DNA of 64,000 bases from Dolomedes plantarius (taxonomy: Eukaryota; Arthropoda; Arachnida; Araneae; Dolomedidae): NCBI GenBank assembly GCA_907164885.2, contig OU015490.1, forward strand, positions 214,901,385-214,965,384, in the 5' to 3' direction. The position numbers and the translations under genes were made by a program. The notes below the pieces were generated by a model. It was not told where the DNA came from. It worked only from the letters and a program-made list of their open reading frames with translations, and made no database searches. Positions within the stretch are counted from its first letter, which is position 1; each line of letters opens with the position of its first letter. Shown here piece by piece: positions 26,458 to 36,918 of the stretch.

Positions 26458-26853
26458 ACTCTGTTCTGAAGAATTGGAAATTCACATTTTTAAATCATGA
26501 TGTTTTAGAATCAGCCTTATAGAGTATTTTGTAGTGATTATAAATTTTTTGGCTGAGATCCCAATACCACTTAACAACGAATATTTATGATGACAGGTAA
26601 TGGTAACATTCTTTATATACACTGTTGGCCACTGTAAATGCAACACCCTGAAGAAAACATGCAAATAACATGAAATTTACAACATGCATTAGCGGAGGTG
26701 AGATATGCAAATGATTAGAATTTCAGCGCAGACACACATCACGCGCGCCTGTGGCGCCACTTCAAAGCGCTATTTAAGGCTTGGAGATTTCGACGATTTC
26801 AAGTTCGGCAATTGTGTTTTACTTGTGTTTTTTATTTCAAAAAATGATCAATT

Positions 26854-27179
26854 ATGCATCGTCGAAAACAGCGATCATCTTTTGATCAAGTATCCGAGTT
26901 CGACAGAGGAAGGATAGTGGCCTACCGATATTGTGGATTATCTTTCAGGGAAATCGGTAGTCGTGTTGGACGAAACCAAACAACTGTAATGCGGATATGT
27001 GATCGTTGGATGCAAGAGGGTACGACGGACCGGCGTGTTCGATCGCATCCACCTCAGCGCACCACTTCACGTGATGACAGGTAAATTGTGCGCATGGCAG
27101 TGACGGATTGCTCAGTCACATCACGAACCATAGCACAGCACATGCAGTCTGTAACGCATCATCCAGTGTCTGCGCGTAC
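26854..27179 (+). pseudogene. Tc1-like transposase, N-terminal part
   Basis: Begins MHRRKQRSSFDQVSEFDRGR and contains a helix-turn-helix region (GLSFREIGSRVGRNQTTVMR) that binds the terminal repeats. A TAA at 27082 interrupts the frame; the next codon continues IVRMAVTD in the same frame, so it is a single nonsense change. The frame runs to the copia target site at 27180 and resumes at 33715 in register once the target duplication is removed. Confidence 0.85.
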
Positions 27180-27184
27180 CATTC

Positions 27185-27955
27185 TGTTATCGAAAAGGCG
27201 GGAGCAGTTAAAAATGATTCTGCTTCCAAGTGCTACAGTGGAGAAAGTCCTTCGTCATAAAATGCTATGTAAAAAAAGGTTCTTCGAGAGTTGAGTAAAA
27301 ATTTGCAAGTTTCTTAAAAAAACGTTTATTTAGATGTCATTTTTTGACAGATTAAAAACTAACATTTATCACATAAGTTGCATTACGGAAAATTTCTTAC
27401 TTCGTAATACCCGCACTGCTTTGCCTCGAGAACAATTAGCGACTATTAAAAAAACTTTAGGAAAAGGGTAAAATTTACTTTAGGTTGAAAGCGACATCCT
27501 CTTTTCCCAGTCTGCTAAACTTCTATCGCTAAAAACACCGTCATTCTCGCGGGCTAAAAAAAACACTGCGTCGCGGCTGGCGAACGAGCTGAAAAACGCG
27601 CCTTGTCGCTTCCTCTCACTCTCACTGTCACTGATCGTACTCACATGGGCCGAGTAAATATACTCTTGCTATTTTGCATAATCGCCTGCGGGTGCCGTTG
27701 CCACACCGATTTCTGATATCTTGAAATGAAATCCTTGGCCACACCCCCCCATGCGGTTGCGTCAAATGGCATCGACCAATCGGCAAATATTACATCGTTT
27801 GGAGCGAACCTAAATCTCTCAACTCTGCCGATGGAACGTGCGTTTGCAACTTAAAATAAAACAAATATTTAGGACGCCATTTGCATCCTGCTTAAGCTTT
27901 TTTTTCTTTAAAAAAAAACCGTAAAAAAGAAAAGTATGTGAGTATTCATCCAACA
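27185..27955 (-). repeat. Copia 3' LTR
   Basis: In element orientation it begins TGTTGGATGAATACTC and ends CGATAACA. 771 bp. Differs from its partner at about 27290 (G for C), about 27771 (A for G) and by one extra A in the A-run near 27911. Confidence 0.95.
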
Positions 27956-27972
27956 ATTCCCCCTCATCTTTT
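27956..27972 (-). promoter_or_regulatory. Copia polypurine tract
   Basis: In element orientation AAGATGAGGGGGAAT directly precedes the 3' LTR. It would prime plus-strand synthesis. Confidence 0.85.
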
Positions 27973-28549
27973 TTACTTAAAAATAAAAAAAGCTTTCTAA
28001 CGTAATGCAACTTTTACAGAAAAAATAAAGTTATAAATGTATATCAGTTTCAATAACATTTTACATCTTCCAGGAACATCTAAGTTGGTTCACAAATAAA
28101 GAAAAATAATTTCAACATAATTGTATCTTCTTACACAAACGTTTCTTTCTTGAAGATGGAACTGCTATACATTTAAAAAAAAATTTTTTTATATATATAA
28201 TAACAAAATTTTTACTTTCATACAATTTTGTAAACCATTAGATATACTGTCATGCCTGACAGGTTAAAAAAAAATTAAATGTGAAAAATTACAAAAAATT
28301 TCAACTTCACATTTGTTAAAGTCCATGTTTGAATATATATATATATATCCGTATCACAAAAATTACAAATATATATAAAAATTTACAATGATTATATTTT
28401 GACATTAACCTTCGTGGTATGTCATGAAAAAGTTTTATTTTAAATCCTCCCCCCTCAAATAATATTAACTTCGAACTAATAAGCAAAATAAATAATAAAC
28501 ACTCCGATTTCCGTTTCCGATATTTCTGCAATAGTTTAATAAGTTAAAT
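27973..28549 (-). other. Copia 3' untranslated region
   Basis: AT-rich DNA between the pol stop and the polypurine tract, 577 bp. No open frame that I can recognise; a short TA run at 28336. Confidence 0.7.
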
Positions 28550-30007
28550 TTAAGGTTTATAAATGGATTTAAATATAATTTCATTAAATTGTTTTAATTT
28601 AAATTTACATGAGGCTTTTGTAAATAAGTCAGCAAGGTTAGCTTTACTTGGGATATACTTAAGCTCGAATAATTCCTTGTATACTAAATCACGTATGAAA
28701 AACAATTTTATGTCAATATGTTTCGTTCTACTATTTTCAATAGGTGATTTTACGAAATCTAATGATGCCTGATTATCGCCATACAGTATACACTTATTCG
28801 TATTCTTTAAAGATTCTATATTTTCAACACAATCACTTAATATTCTTTTTAACCACGTGAGCTCTTTAGCTGTCTCTGTAAGCGCTACGAACTCTGATTC
28901 CATACTACTGAGACAAATACTTTTAATTTTGAATGATCGCCAGGATATCGGGGATTGATCTAAAAATACAATTTGGCCTCCCATCGATGTCCTATCATCT
29001 TTATTAGTTGCGTAGTCTGCATCGGAGTATGCCTTCAGATTCGTGGTTTTGACCTTTGAAAGGTCAAGTTGAAAATGCGAAGTATATTTTATGTAACCGA
29101 GTAATTTTAACAAACCTTCCCAGTGTGTCAGGCCAGGATTTTCTTGATACTGTGAGAAAATGTTTACTTCATACATTATGTCCGGTCTAGTCTTATTTGC
29201 TAAGTAAGCTAAGCTTCCGATGAGATTGCGATAGGGATATCGGGTCATTTCCTGAATTTCAATTTTATTTTCGGGACACTGCGTTTTCGAAAATACAGTT
29301 CCTTTAGTTATCGGTAGTGAGGAGATGGGGAATGAGTATTTTTTATACTCGTTACACAATTTATGGATGAAACTGTGTTGATGTATAAAAATTTTAAATT
29401 CATTCTCTACAAACTCTACACCTAATAGTTTACGCGTTTTTCCCAAAACTTTGATGTCAAATTCAGATTTTAATATTTTAATGACTTTTCCTATCCATTC
29501 GGAATTGCTTCCAAATATTACTATGTCGTCGACATAAAGGACTAATGCTACATTTCCCTCATAGGTGTATGCACAATTACACCACTGTAATTTCTTAAAT
29601 CCTTTTTTACTTAAAACTTCGTGCATTTTAAAATACCACTCCCTCCCACTTTGTTTAAGACCGTAAACAGCTTTCTTAAGATGACAAACTAAGTCAGGGT
29701 TTTCCTCAAATCCCTGGGGTTGTTTCATTAAAATATGCTGTTTTAGGGGAGCGTATAAGTAAGCACAACGAATATCACACTGTACATGTTCCCAATGGTA
29801 ATGACATATGAAAATTGAAAAAAACATTCTTATAATTGAAAAGTTTACAACTGGGCTAAATACTTCCTCAAATGAAATTCCTTGGATTTGTCTAAATCCA
29901 TGTGCTACTAGACGTGCTTTGTAGCGTTCAATTTTACCTAATTCATTGACTTTTAAAGTATATACCCATCGGTTTCCTATTACCTTTTCATTTGGTCGTT
30001 TTTCCAA
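28550..30007 (-). pseudogene. Copia pol, C-terminal part (reverse transcriptase, RNase H)
   Basis: 485 codons. The frame opens after a one-base shift at about 30000-30008 relative to the upstream piece. It contains the RT start (IGNRWVYTLKVNELGKIERY), the palm motif LVLYVDDIVIFGS with the catalytic YVDD, and RNase H with SDADYA, SSMESEFVALTETAKE and YGDNQASLDF. Copia-family hallmarks such as LKQHILMKQPQGFEE are well kept. Only the shift and the upstream TGA prevent a full polyprotein. Confidence 0.94.
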
Positions 30008-30134
30008 TTAATTCCCATACACCCCTTTCTTGCATAACGTTAAGTTCGTTTTTCATGGCTTTTAGCCATTCCCCCCTCTGGGGTGAATTACAGGCTTCCT
30101 CAAAACTATTGGGAATTTTTACCTCATGTTCTAG

Positions 30135-32765
30135 TCATGATTCCGTAAAGTTTATTTCTTCACTATTATCCATTTCAACAATGCCACTATATTGATTATC
30201 TCCTTTAAAACAAAATTGGTCAGGGTTAAATGGAAAGTCGTGAGTTATACAAAATTTACGAACATCTTCTAGTGAGCGAAGTCTATCTGGTCTTCCTTTT
30301 GCATAATAATATATATCTATACGTTTACCTGTTTTTCTTGGTACTGCCTTTCTAATCCAAATTATTGGCCTTCGCGATTCTGAATCTAGACTATCACTTT
30401 GTTCTGAGTCTGATTCATTCTCACTCTGTGAGCTTTCGGCTAAGGTTTCCCCCCTTGTACTAGGACCGGGGTCAGCAAGAGTGCTATCATGAGTCCTTAC
30501 AGGTGTTGGCACCTCTTCGGCTTCCTCGTTGTCCGTTTCTAACTGAAATTTTGTTTGGTGGGGTTCCAGGACGGCTTCCACTTTTGGATTTGAGTACTTA
30601 GCACTCTGGGGTCGCTCATTTTCAAATTTTACATTAATAGTCTCTACAATCTTATTTTCATTTGGTATCCACATTCTATAACCACGGGTGTTATGTGCAT
30701 ATCCCACTAAAATTCCAACTTTAGCTCTCATTTCTAATTTATGTCTAAGTTGTTTAGGGGTATTTACATATGCTTTTGTACCAAATGGCCTTAAGTGTTT
30801 AATTGAGGGTGGTTTTCCTCCGTATAGTTCGAATGGTGTTTTATCACGGCCTTTGTGATTTATTCTATTCCACGAATATATGTAGTGCATTAATGCTTCC
30901 GCCCAAAATTCTTCTCCTAACCCGCTATCCTTTAGTAGCGCTCTAATGCCGTCAACGGCAGTATAATTAATACGTTCCGCCACGCTATTTTGCTCAGGCG
31001 TATAAGGGTTAGAAAATTCATGCCGTATACCAAGCTCCTCAAATGTTTTCCGAAATTTTTCATTGGCAAATTCCATGCCATTATCAGACCTTACGCTTTT
31101 AATATTTTTACCTATAAAACGTTCTGCTCTACGTCTGAATCGGTCAAAGGTTTCGAAAACTTGAGATTTCCTTTTTAATGGGTATACTGTGGTTTTGCGT
31201 GAATAGTCATCTGTAATAGTTAAAAAGTATCTATGACCTTCTCGCGATTCTACTGGCATTGGGCCACATAAATCTAAGTGAAGAAGTTCCAGTGGTTCAG
31301 ATGAGCGAATCTTATAAAGAGGTTTAAAGGTTATTCTCTTACTTTTCGCTTCTTTACATACTTTACAATCTGGAATCTTTATATTAGTTGAAGGTACACC
31401 ACGGACACTTCCTGCTTTAAATGTATCTTTAATGTATTGGGAGTTAATGTGGGCATAATTTTCATGCCAATTTTTAAATTTGTTTAACTGCGTGCATAAA
31501 CCAACAGGATTAGTTATTTCTCTGTTTTTCGGGTAGGTCGGGTTTACTATGTATAAACCTGCACATTTTTCAGCTATAAACAGTTTCTCCCCATTTTTCT
31601 TATACACTGTAATTTTCCCATTTTTGCCTACAAATGAAAGTTCTCTTTCATCTAATATGTTACAGGCAAGGAGATTACGTGTTAGTTTAGGGCAAAAATA
31701 AACATTTGATAGACAGATGTTTTCTTTACCTATGCTAAATCTAACCTTTCCTATTCCTTCTATAGGACATTTAACGTTTGCAATTGCTACGGAAAAATAT
31801 TGGTTGTTAACATTATTCATTTCAACAAACATTGATTTATCGCGACAGAAATGATTAGTTGCTACTGAGTCTACAATCCAGGCGCTTTCTGGAATCAGTC
31901 TCTCGCTGGAGTTGGCCTCCGTTAACAGATTAGTTTCTAAAAAGTTCTTTTGCTTACCTTTGGCGTTGGTTTTACTCTGAGAATTAAGCGGCTTACTCTT
32001 ACAGTTCCTCGCGTAGTGTCCAACTTGATGACATCTGTAACATCTGATGGTCTTTTGACGTCGCGGAGTCTCGCTCCTCGGTCTCCTCTCAGTCTGCTTC
32101 TTCGTCGTCGATTGTTGACCTCGTCGGGATCTTGGCTTCGCCGCGAGTGATGATGACGTAGCGATCATCGCCTCCTCGTCTACTTCCCTCAGCTTGTTAC
32201 GGGATTCCTCAGCTCTTAATTCGGTGATAATCTTACTGAAGATGAAGTCAGTCTTAGGCCATCGGTAAATCTGTTGAATAATTCCGTCATACTTCCTGGG
32301 TAGGTGTCTGATAAGTTGAAATGACTTGTGAAACTCTGATACAGGTTCACCCGCATCGGAAAGTTCTTGAAAAATTCTTCTTAAACGTGCTGCGTACATA
32401 TCGATGCTTTCTCCCTCGGTCGGTCGACACGAAAAGAATTGGTCGTTTAGCTGGATTATGCGTGCTCGGGAGTCAGGTCTGTGATGTTGCTCTAGACGTC
32501 TCCAGGCTTCAACCGGATCGGTAGTATCTTCAATGATTTGTCTTAGCTCTGGACTAACTGATAAATAGATATAGGTGAAGGCTTTTATCTGCTTACTTTT
32601 GAAACTTCTTTTTTCCTTTTCGGCAGCTTCTGCAGTTGGTTCGGTTTCTTCTTTACAGGTGACGCTCCAACATTCTTTATTAAGGAGTAAGACTTTCATA
32701 TCGGTTACCCATGTTGCATAGTTATCCTCATTCAGAGGAGTAATTATTAAGTTATTCGTATCCAT
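30135..32765 (-). pseudogene. Copia gag-pol, N-terminal part (gag, protease, integrase)
   Basis: 876 codons from the ATG at 32765 to a TGA at 30135. Order: UBN2-type gag (residues about 10-200), CCHC zinc knuckle CYRCHQVGHYARNC (about 240), aspartic protease (about 295), integrase with an HHCC head (HENYAHIN, CKVCKEAK) and catalytic residues in LHLDLCGPM, RSDNGMEF and NSVAERIN, then a linker rich in acidic and serine residues. The protease motif reads D-S-V-A-T where the family has D-S-G-A-T, which should impair it. The TGA is a single nonsense codon: the same frame continues open past it to about 30000. Confidence 0.93.
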
Positions 32766-32928
32766 TTCTTCGAGTAGCCCCCTCAGTCACCTTACTCTAA
32801 TCTTAGTATAGCTATATAAAATTTCTTCTAGTAAAAATATATTCGATAAGACAAAAAAGCACTTTCACTATATGACAAATGGCCCTAAAACTTGCAGGGG
32901 TCATTTACTCTAGGCTCGTTACCGTGAC

Positions 32929-32943
32929 CTGGGCCCATAACCA
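32929..32943 (-). promoter_or_regulatory. Copia primer-binding site (initiator tRNA-Met)
   Basis: In element orientation TGGTTATGGGCCCAG lies one base after the 5' LTR. It is complementary to the anticodon region of initiator tRNA-Met. Drosophila copia is known to prime from an internal cut of that tRNA, so the same unusual priming is expected here. Confidence 0.88.
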
Positions 32944-32944
32944 T

Positions 32945-33714
32945 TGTTATCGAAAAGGCGGGAGCAGTTAAAAATGATTCTGCTTCCAAGTGCTACAGTG
33001 GAGAAAGTCCTTCGTCATAAAATGCTATGTAAAAAAAGGTTCTTCGAGACTTGAGTAAAAATTTGCAAGTTTCTTAAAAAAACGTTTATTTAGATGTCAT
33101 TTTTTGACAGATTAAAAACTAACATTTATCACATAAGTTGCATTACGGAAAATTTCTTACTTCGTAATACCCGCACTGCTTTGCCTCGAGAACAATTAGC
33201 GACTATTAAAAAAACTTTAGGAAAAGGGTAAAATTTACTTTAGGTTGAAAGCGACATCCTCTTTTCCCAGTCTGCTAAACTTCTATCGCTAAAAACACCG
33301 TCATTCTCGCGGGCTAAAAAAAACACTGCGTCGCGGCTGGCGAACGAGCTGAAAAACGCGCCTTGTCGCTTCCTCTCACTCTCACTGTCACTGATCGTAC
33401 TCACATGGGCCGAGTAAATATACTCTTGCTATTTTGCATAATCGCCTGCGGGTGCCGTTGCCACACCGATTTCTGATATCTTGAAATGAAATCCTTGGCC
33501 ACACCCCCCCATGCGGTTGCGTCAAATGGCGTCGACCAATCGGCAAATATTACATCGTTTGGAGCGAACCTAAATCTCTCAACTCTGCCGATGGAACGTG
33601 CGTTTGCAACTTAAAATAAAACAAATATTTAGGACGCCATTTGCATCCTGCTTAAGCTTTTTTTTCTTTAAAAAAAACCGTAAAAAAGAAAAGTATGTGA
33701 GTATTCATCCAACA
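32945..33714 (-). repeat. Copia 5' LTR
   Basis: 770 bp, the source of the element's transcript. Same ends as the 3' LTR. It should hold the promoter; I did not identify a convincing TATA box. Confidence 0.95.
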
Positions 33715-34523
33715 CATTCGACGCCGTTTACAGCAGAGTGGTCTGTCCGCAAGGCGTCCATTGCTTTGTCTACCCTTGACGCAGAACCACAGACGTCTCC
33801 GCCGCCAATGGTGCGATGACAGAAGGATGTGGACGGCAGAATGGAATGAAATTGTCTTTACTGACGAGTCACGCTTCTGTCTGCAACACCACGATGGTCG
33901 CATTCGAGTCTGGAGACACCGTGAAGAGAGGATGCTGAACAGCTGCGTTATGCACCGCCACACTGGTCCTGTACCGGGTATTATGGTATGGGGCGGTATT
34001 GGATATCACTCTCGCACACCTCTAGTACCCATTGCCGGTACTTTAAACAGCCAGCGCTACATCTCCGAGGTGTTGGAGCCAGTTTGGGAACAGTTTGGGA
34101 ACTTTGGTGCGTATACAAACCTCCCTCAATGCAATTCGGTACGTAGAGTTGCTAGGTGATCACCTCCATCCGTTTATGCTGTTCTGTTATCCGCACGGTA
34201 ATGGAGTTTTCCAGCAAGACAACTGTACCTCTCACAAGTCCCGGTTGGCTACTGGCTGGTTGGATGAGCATTCCTCTGACTTCTCTATCATGAATTGGCC
34301 ACCTAGAAGCCCAGACTTAAATCCTATGGAGCATCTTTGGGATGTTTTGGAACAAGGCGTGAAAGGCCATCACACAGCACCAAAGAACCTTACTGAATTA
34401 TGGACAGCTTTAGCCAATATTGTGCAAGCTATTCCCGTGGAACGTTTCCGGAAACTTGTTGAATCTATGCCTCGTTGTGTGGCAGCCGTTATGAAGGCCA
34501 GAGGAGGCCCAACTCGTTACTAG
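33715..34523 (+). pseudogene. Tc1-like transposase, catalytic part
   Basis: Continues the interrupted frame with the first catalytic Asp in VFTDESRFCLQ (about 33865) and the VPGIMVWGGIGY block. A frameshift occurs between 34095 and 34160; the other frame then carries GVFQQDNCTSH and PDLNPMEHLWDVLE with the second Asp and the Glu, and ends at 34523. The frameshift and the upstream nonsense codon show that the element had decayed, or has decayed, independently of the copia insertion. Confidence 0.87.
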
Positions 34524-34555
34524 GTAGGTATCCCTAATTCAGTGGCACTTCAGTG

Positions 34556-35170
34556 TATATATATTTATATATTATTTATTCTTTTAATTGTAATATTTTA
34601 ATAATTGCATGTTTTTAACGAACTTGAATTCTTGAATTATCGAGTACAAACCTTTCACTTTTTATTATAACTTTAAAAAAAATAGAGTTTATATTAAAGT
34701 GTTGTGAGTTTTATTGATGAAGTAAACCTGCCAAGTTATTCTGGCTAACTCGCCTCATACTAAAAAGGCACCAGTCCACGGGTTTCCAAATTTCGCCAAA
34801 ATTTCCCCGCATAGATAAATTTGTAAAATGCAATTATGTGAATTAAAATAACCTCTTTTATTGATTCAGCAGAGTAATGTTAAGAATTAAACTCAACTAC
34901 TGTCTACAGGCGGTTTCTTTTTGTTTACCCAAAAGTTTACGAAATTGGACTGATGCCCTTCAAACAGGAGATAAATCATTGGCTCTATAAGTTATTTAAT
35001 CGATTCTAACAAAATATGTCTGTATAGAGGGGTGGCCGGCTACAGAAGCTTAACTATATTTGAATGAAATATGATAATTTTTAAGATTACTAAAGATATA
35101 CAATAGTAGAGAATTTGTTGAATACATTACTTGTAAATCATTTTAAAAATTATTAAATTTGAAATGATAC
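34556..35170. other. Neuroligin intron, no feature
   Basis: AT-rich intron between the Tc1-like element and the transmembrane exon. I see no other feature than the TA flanking the transposon. Confidence 0.6.
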
Positions 35171-35655
35171 CTGATATTCCCTCTTTTGCAGACATTCTGT
35201 CCTGTGTTTGTCTCTCTGGTAATACACTCCAGCAAAAATAAGGATATTCAGTATCAGTAACGAACATCCAATGGCAATCGTTACGCTGAGCGCTGTAGAG
35301 TATGCCCCTTGCTGCATAATCATCGCTAAAGTGTCTGTATCGTTGGTTGTTGTAGCAATCGTTAATCCCCCATCAATCGTAGTGCTCGGGAACTCCGAGG
35401 TGACCGTAATCTGGTTATCCATTTGTTGAGTAGTGGACATAAACGGCGTTGTTGAGGAAAATATAATAGGATTAGGGTCATGCAGAGGTCGAAGTCTGAA
35501 TACACCGTCGTACGTAAGAGGATTATCGTGATCCTCCAGTTGGTGATGACGAGCAGTGGTTTCCGCTGCGGCCGATCGGTGGAGAGTTGGGATGAGATTA
35601 AGCCAGAATGATAAGCGATGGGCGTGGTAATGGTCTCTAAGGCGGGGTTTCATAG
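35171..35655 (-). CDS. Neuroligin exon with stalk and transmembrane helix
   Basis: The 485-nt exon enters in phase 1 after TTTTCAAG and leaves in phase 0 at GTATCA, giving 161 full codons. It starts AMKPRLRDHYHAHRLSFWL, a strongly conserved neuroligin block that closes the esterase domain. A Ser/Thr-rich, low-complexity stalk of about 85 residues follows, with several potential O-glycosylation sites. The membrane helix is LSVTIAIGCSLLILNILIFA, followed by a basic stop-transfer segment (YYQRDKHR). Family proteins usually have glycine where this exon junction gives alanine in I-A-I-A-M-K-P-R, a small oddity. Bases are less AT-rich than the flanking intron. Confidence 0.94.
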
Positions 35656-36294
35656 CTTGAAAATGCAAAAAGACAAAGAATATTTTTTTTATTTCTCTAG
35701 AAAATGTGAAATTGAATACATACTTATTCCTTTTGATATTATGGTAGCAAAAAGTAGTATGGTAACAATAAATGAAGCTAAAAGAATAGCAATATAGAAA
35801 AATATATTTGTGGCTATATGTCTCAACAGTAACTACTGCCCAATTTTATTTGCAATAATTGCAACAGCTTTAATATAAGTAATTTATATGTAATTTAATT
35901 TTAATGGATACCATATTAAAATTATACTCGCTTTTAGTTATAGAAACACAATATATTGTATGTATAATACATATTAAGAAAATTAATTCCCCAGTGCTGT
36001 GTAATAGGAGGGGATGATATTGAAATAAAATTTTCGTGATGATTTGAAATGGCATACATCTGGTGTCTGCAAATTGACTAAGTCGCAATGCCGTAGTTTA
36101 ACAAAAAGAGTAAAATAAACAAATATAAAAAAATTTCGAAAAAAAATATGTTACAGTTGAGTAGTTTCGGGTAAATCGAAAATTATATTTATAACCAAAA
36201 TATAAATTACAGCTATTTTTTGAAAACAGGAAAAATACTGCTCAAATAGATGTACACAGAAAATTATAATTTCATATAATTTCTAAACGACTTC
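35656..36294. other. Neuroligin intron upstream of the transmembrane exon, no feature
   Basis: AT-rich intron. I see only short frames and no transposon ends. Confidence 0.6.
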
Positions 36295-36298
36295 ACTG

Positions 36299-36736
36299 TG
36301 TAAGGTATACACAAGATTCGATTCACAAGAATCGAACTTTTGAGTGAATTAAAGAAGCTGCTTTAGATATGCTAATTTCGGCATACGCGCTTAGTATAAA
36401 TACCACGCAGCGTCATTAATGAAAAAAAAGGGAGGTTGTTAAGGTTGAAAAGGTGTTATCCTGCGCTAGTGCTTAGCGGGCCAGAAGTTTACATGGCAGT
36501 ACTGCTGGTTTGACTTACTGTTCGTGAGTATAAAAATATATTGTTCTTGAAAGCTGTGTTTATACATTCCGTACAAGTAGTACGCATGCTTATTGCTGTA
36601 AAAGCCAATTATATGTTCAACGAATTCAATAAACATTGTTTCATGTATAAACTGTGTTTGTATAAAATACAAATAGAGTGCCACTTCAAATTATATACAC
36701 CCAAGTCTGGGTAGAAGTGAGCATAGAAACTCTATA
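36299..36736 (+). repeat. 5' LTR of the gag-only element
   Basis: 438 bp from TGTAAGGTATACACAAG to GAAACTCTATA. Contains TTAGTATAAATACCACGCAG, a good TATA box near 36395, and AATAAA near 36627. The terminal TG..TA is less usual than TG..CA. Confidence 0.9.
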
Positions 36737-36737
36737 C

Positions 36738-36750
36738 TGGCGCCCGAAAG
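36738..36750 (+). promoter_or_regulatory. Primer-binding site
   Basis: TGGCGCCCGAAAG begins one base after the LTR. The TGGCGCCC core pairs with the 3' end of tRNA-Lys-type primers and is common in Ty3/gypsy elements. Confidence 0.75.
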
Positions 36751-36918
36751 ATATATATACCCTGGTAGTTAGCGTTACATTTGTAACGAACAACATAATT
36801 GAAATTAAAAACTGTGTACTGTGTACTTATATTGATAAAATTGTTGCAAGTACTTATATACTATTTAAAAAATGAGTGTTGTAGAACAAAATCCTGCTGG
36901 AAATTTTCCTCGGTAATT

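Larger units (their letters stand above)
27185..33714 (-). mobile_element. Copia-type LTR retrotransposon, nearly intact
   Basis: 6.5 kb, minus orientation. It has two LTRs of 771 and 770 bp, a perfect target duplication CATTC (27180-27184 and 33715-33719), a primer-binding site, a polypurine tract and a gag-pol frame in two pieces. Comparing the LTRs base by base I count two substitutions and one A-run indel, so insertion was recent. It sits within the transposase gene of a Tc1-like element, in the last intron of neuroligin. Confidence 0.96.
26621..34555 (+). mobile_element. Tc1-like element (DD36E-type) split by a copia insertion
   Basis: Terminal repeats CACTGTTGGCCACTG on the left and CACTGAAGTGCCACTG from the right end, flanked by TA at 26619-26620 and 34556-34557. 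Without the copia element it would be about 1.4 kb, a usual Tc1 size. The transposase is on the plus strand, on both sides of the insertion. Between the second Asp (FQQDN) and the Glu (NPMEHLW) there are 36 residues, the spacing of the DD36E (Incomer) group; classic Tc1 has 34. A nonsense codon, a frameshift and the insertion inactivate it. Confidence 0.9.

Noticed and set aside
28316..28531. Short minus-strand frame after the copia pol
   Set aside because: It lies in the 3' untranslated region, is AT-driven and shows no homology.
35656..36298. A decayed copy of the transmembrane exon
   Set aside because: I looked for one, as the other exons have copies, and saw no matching block.
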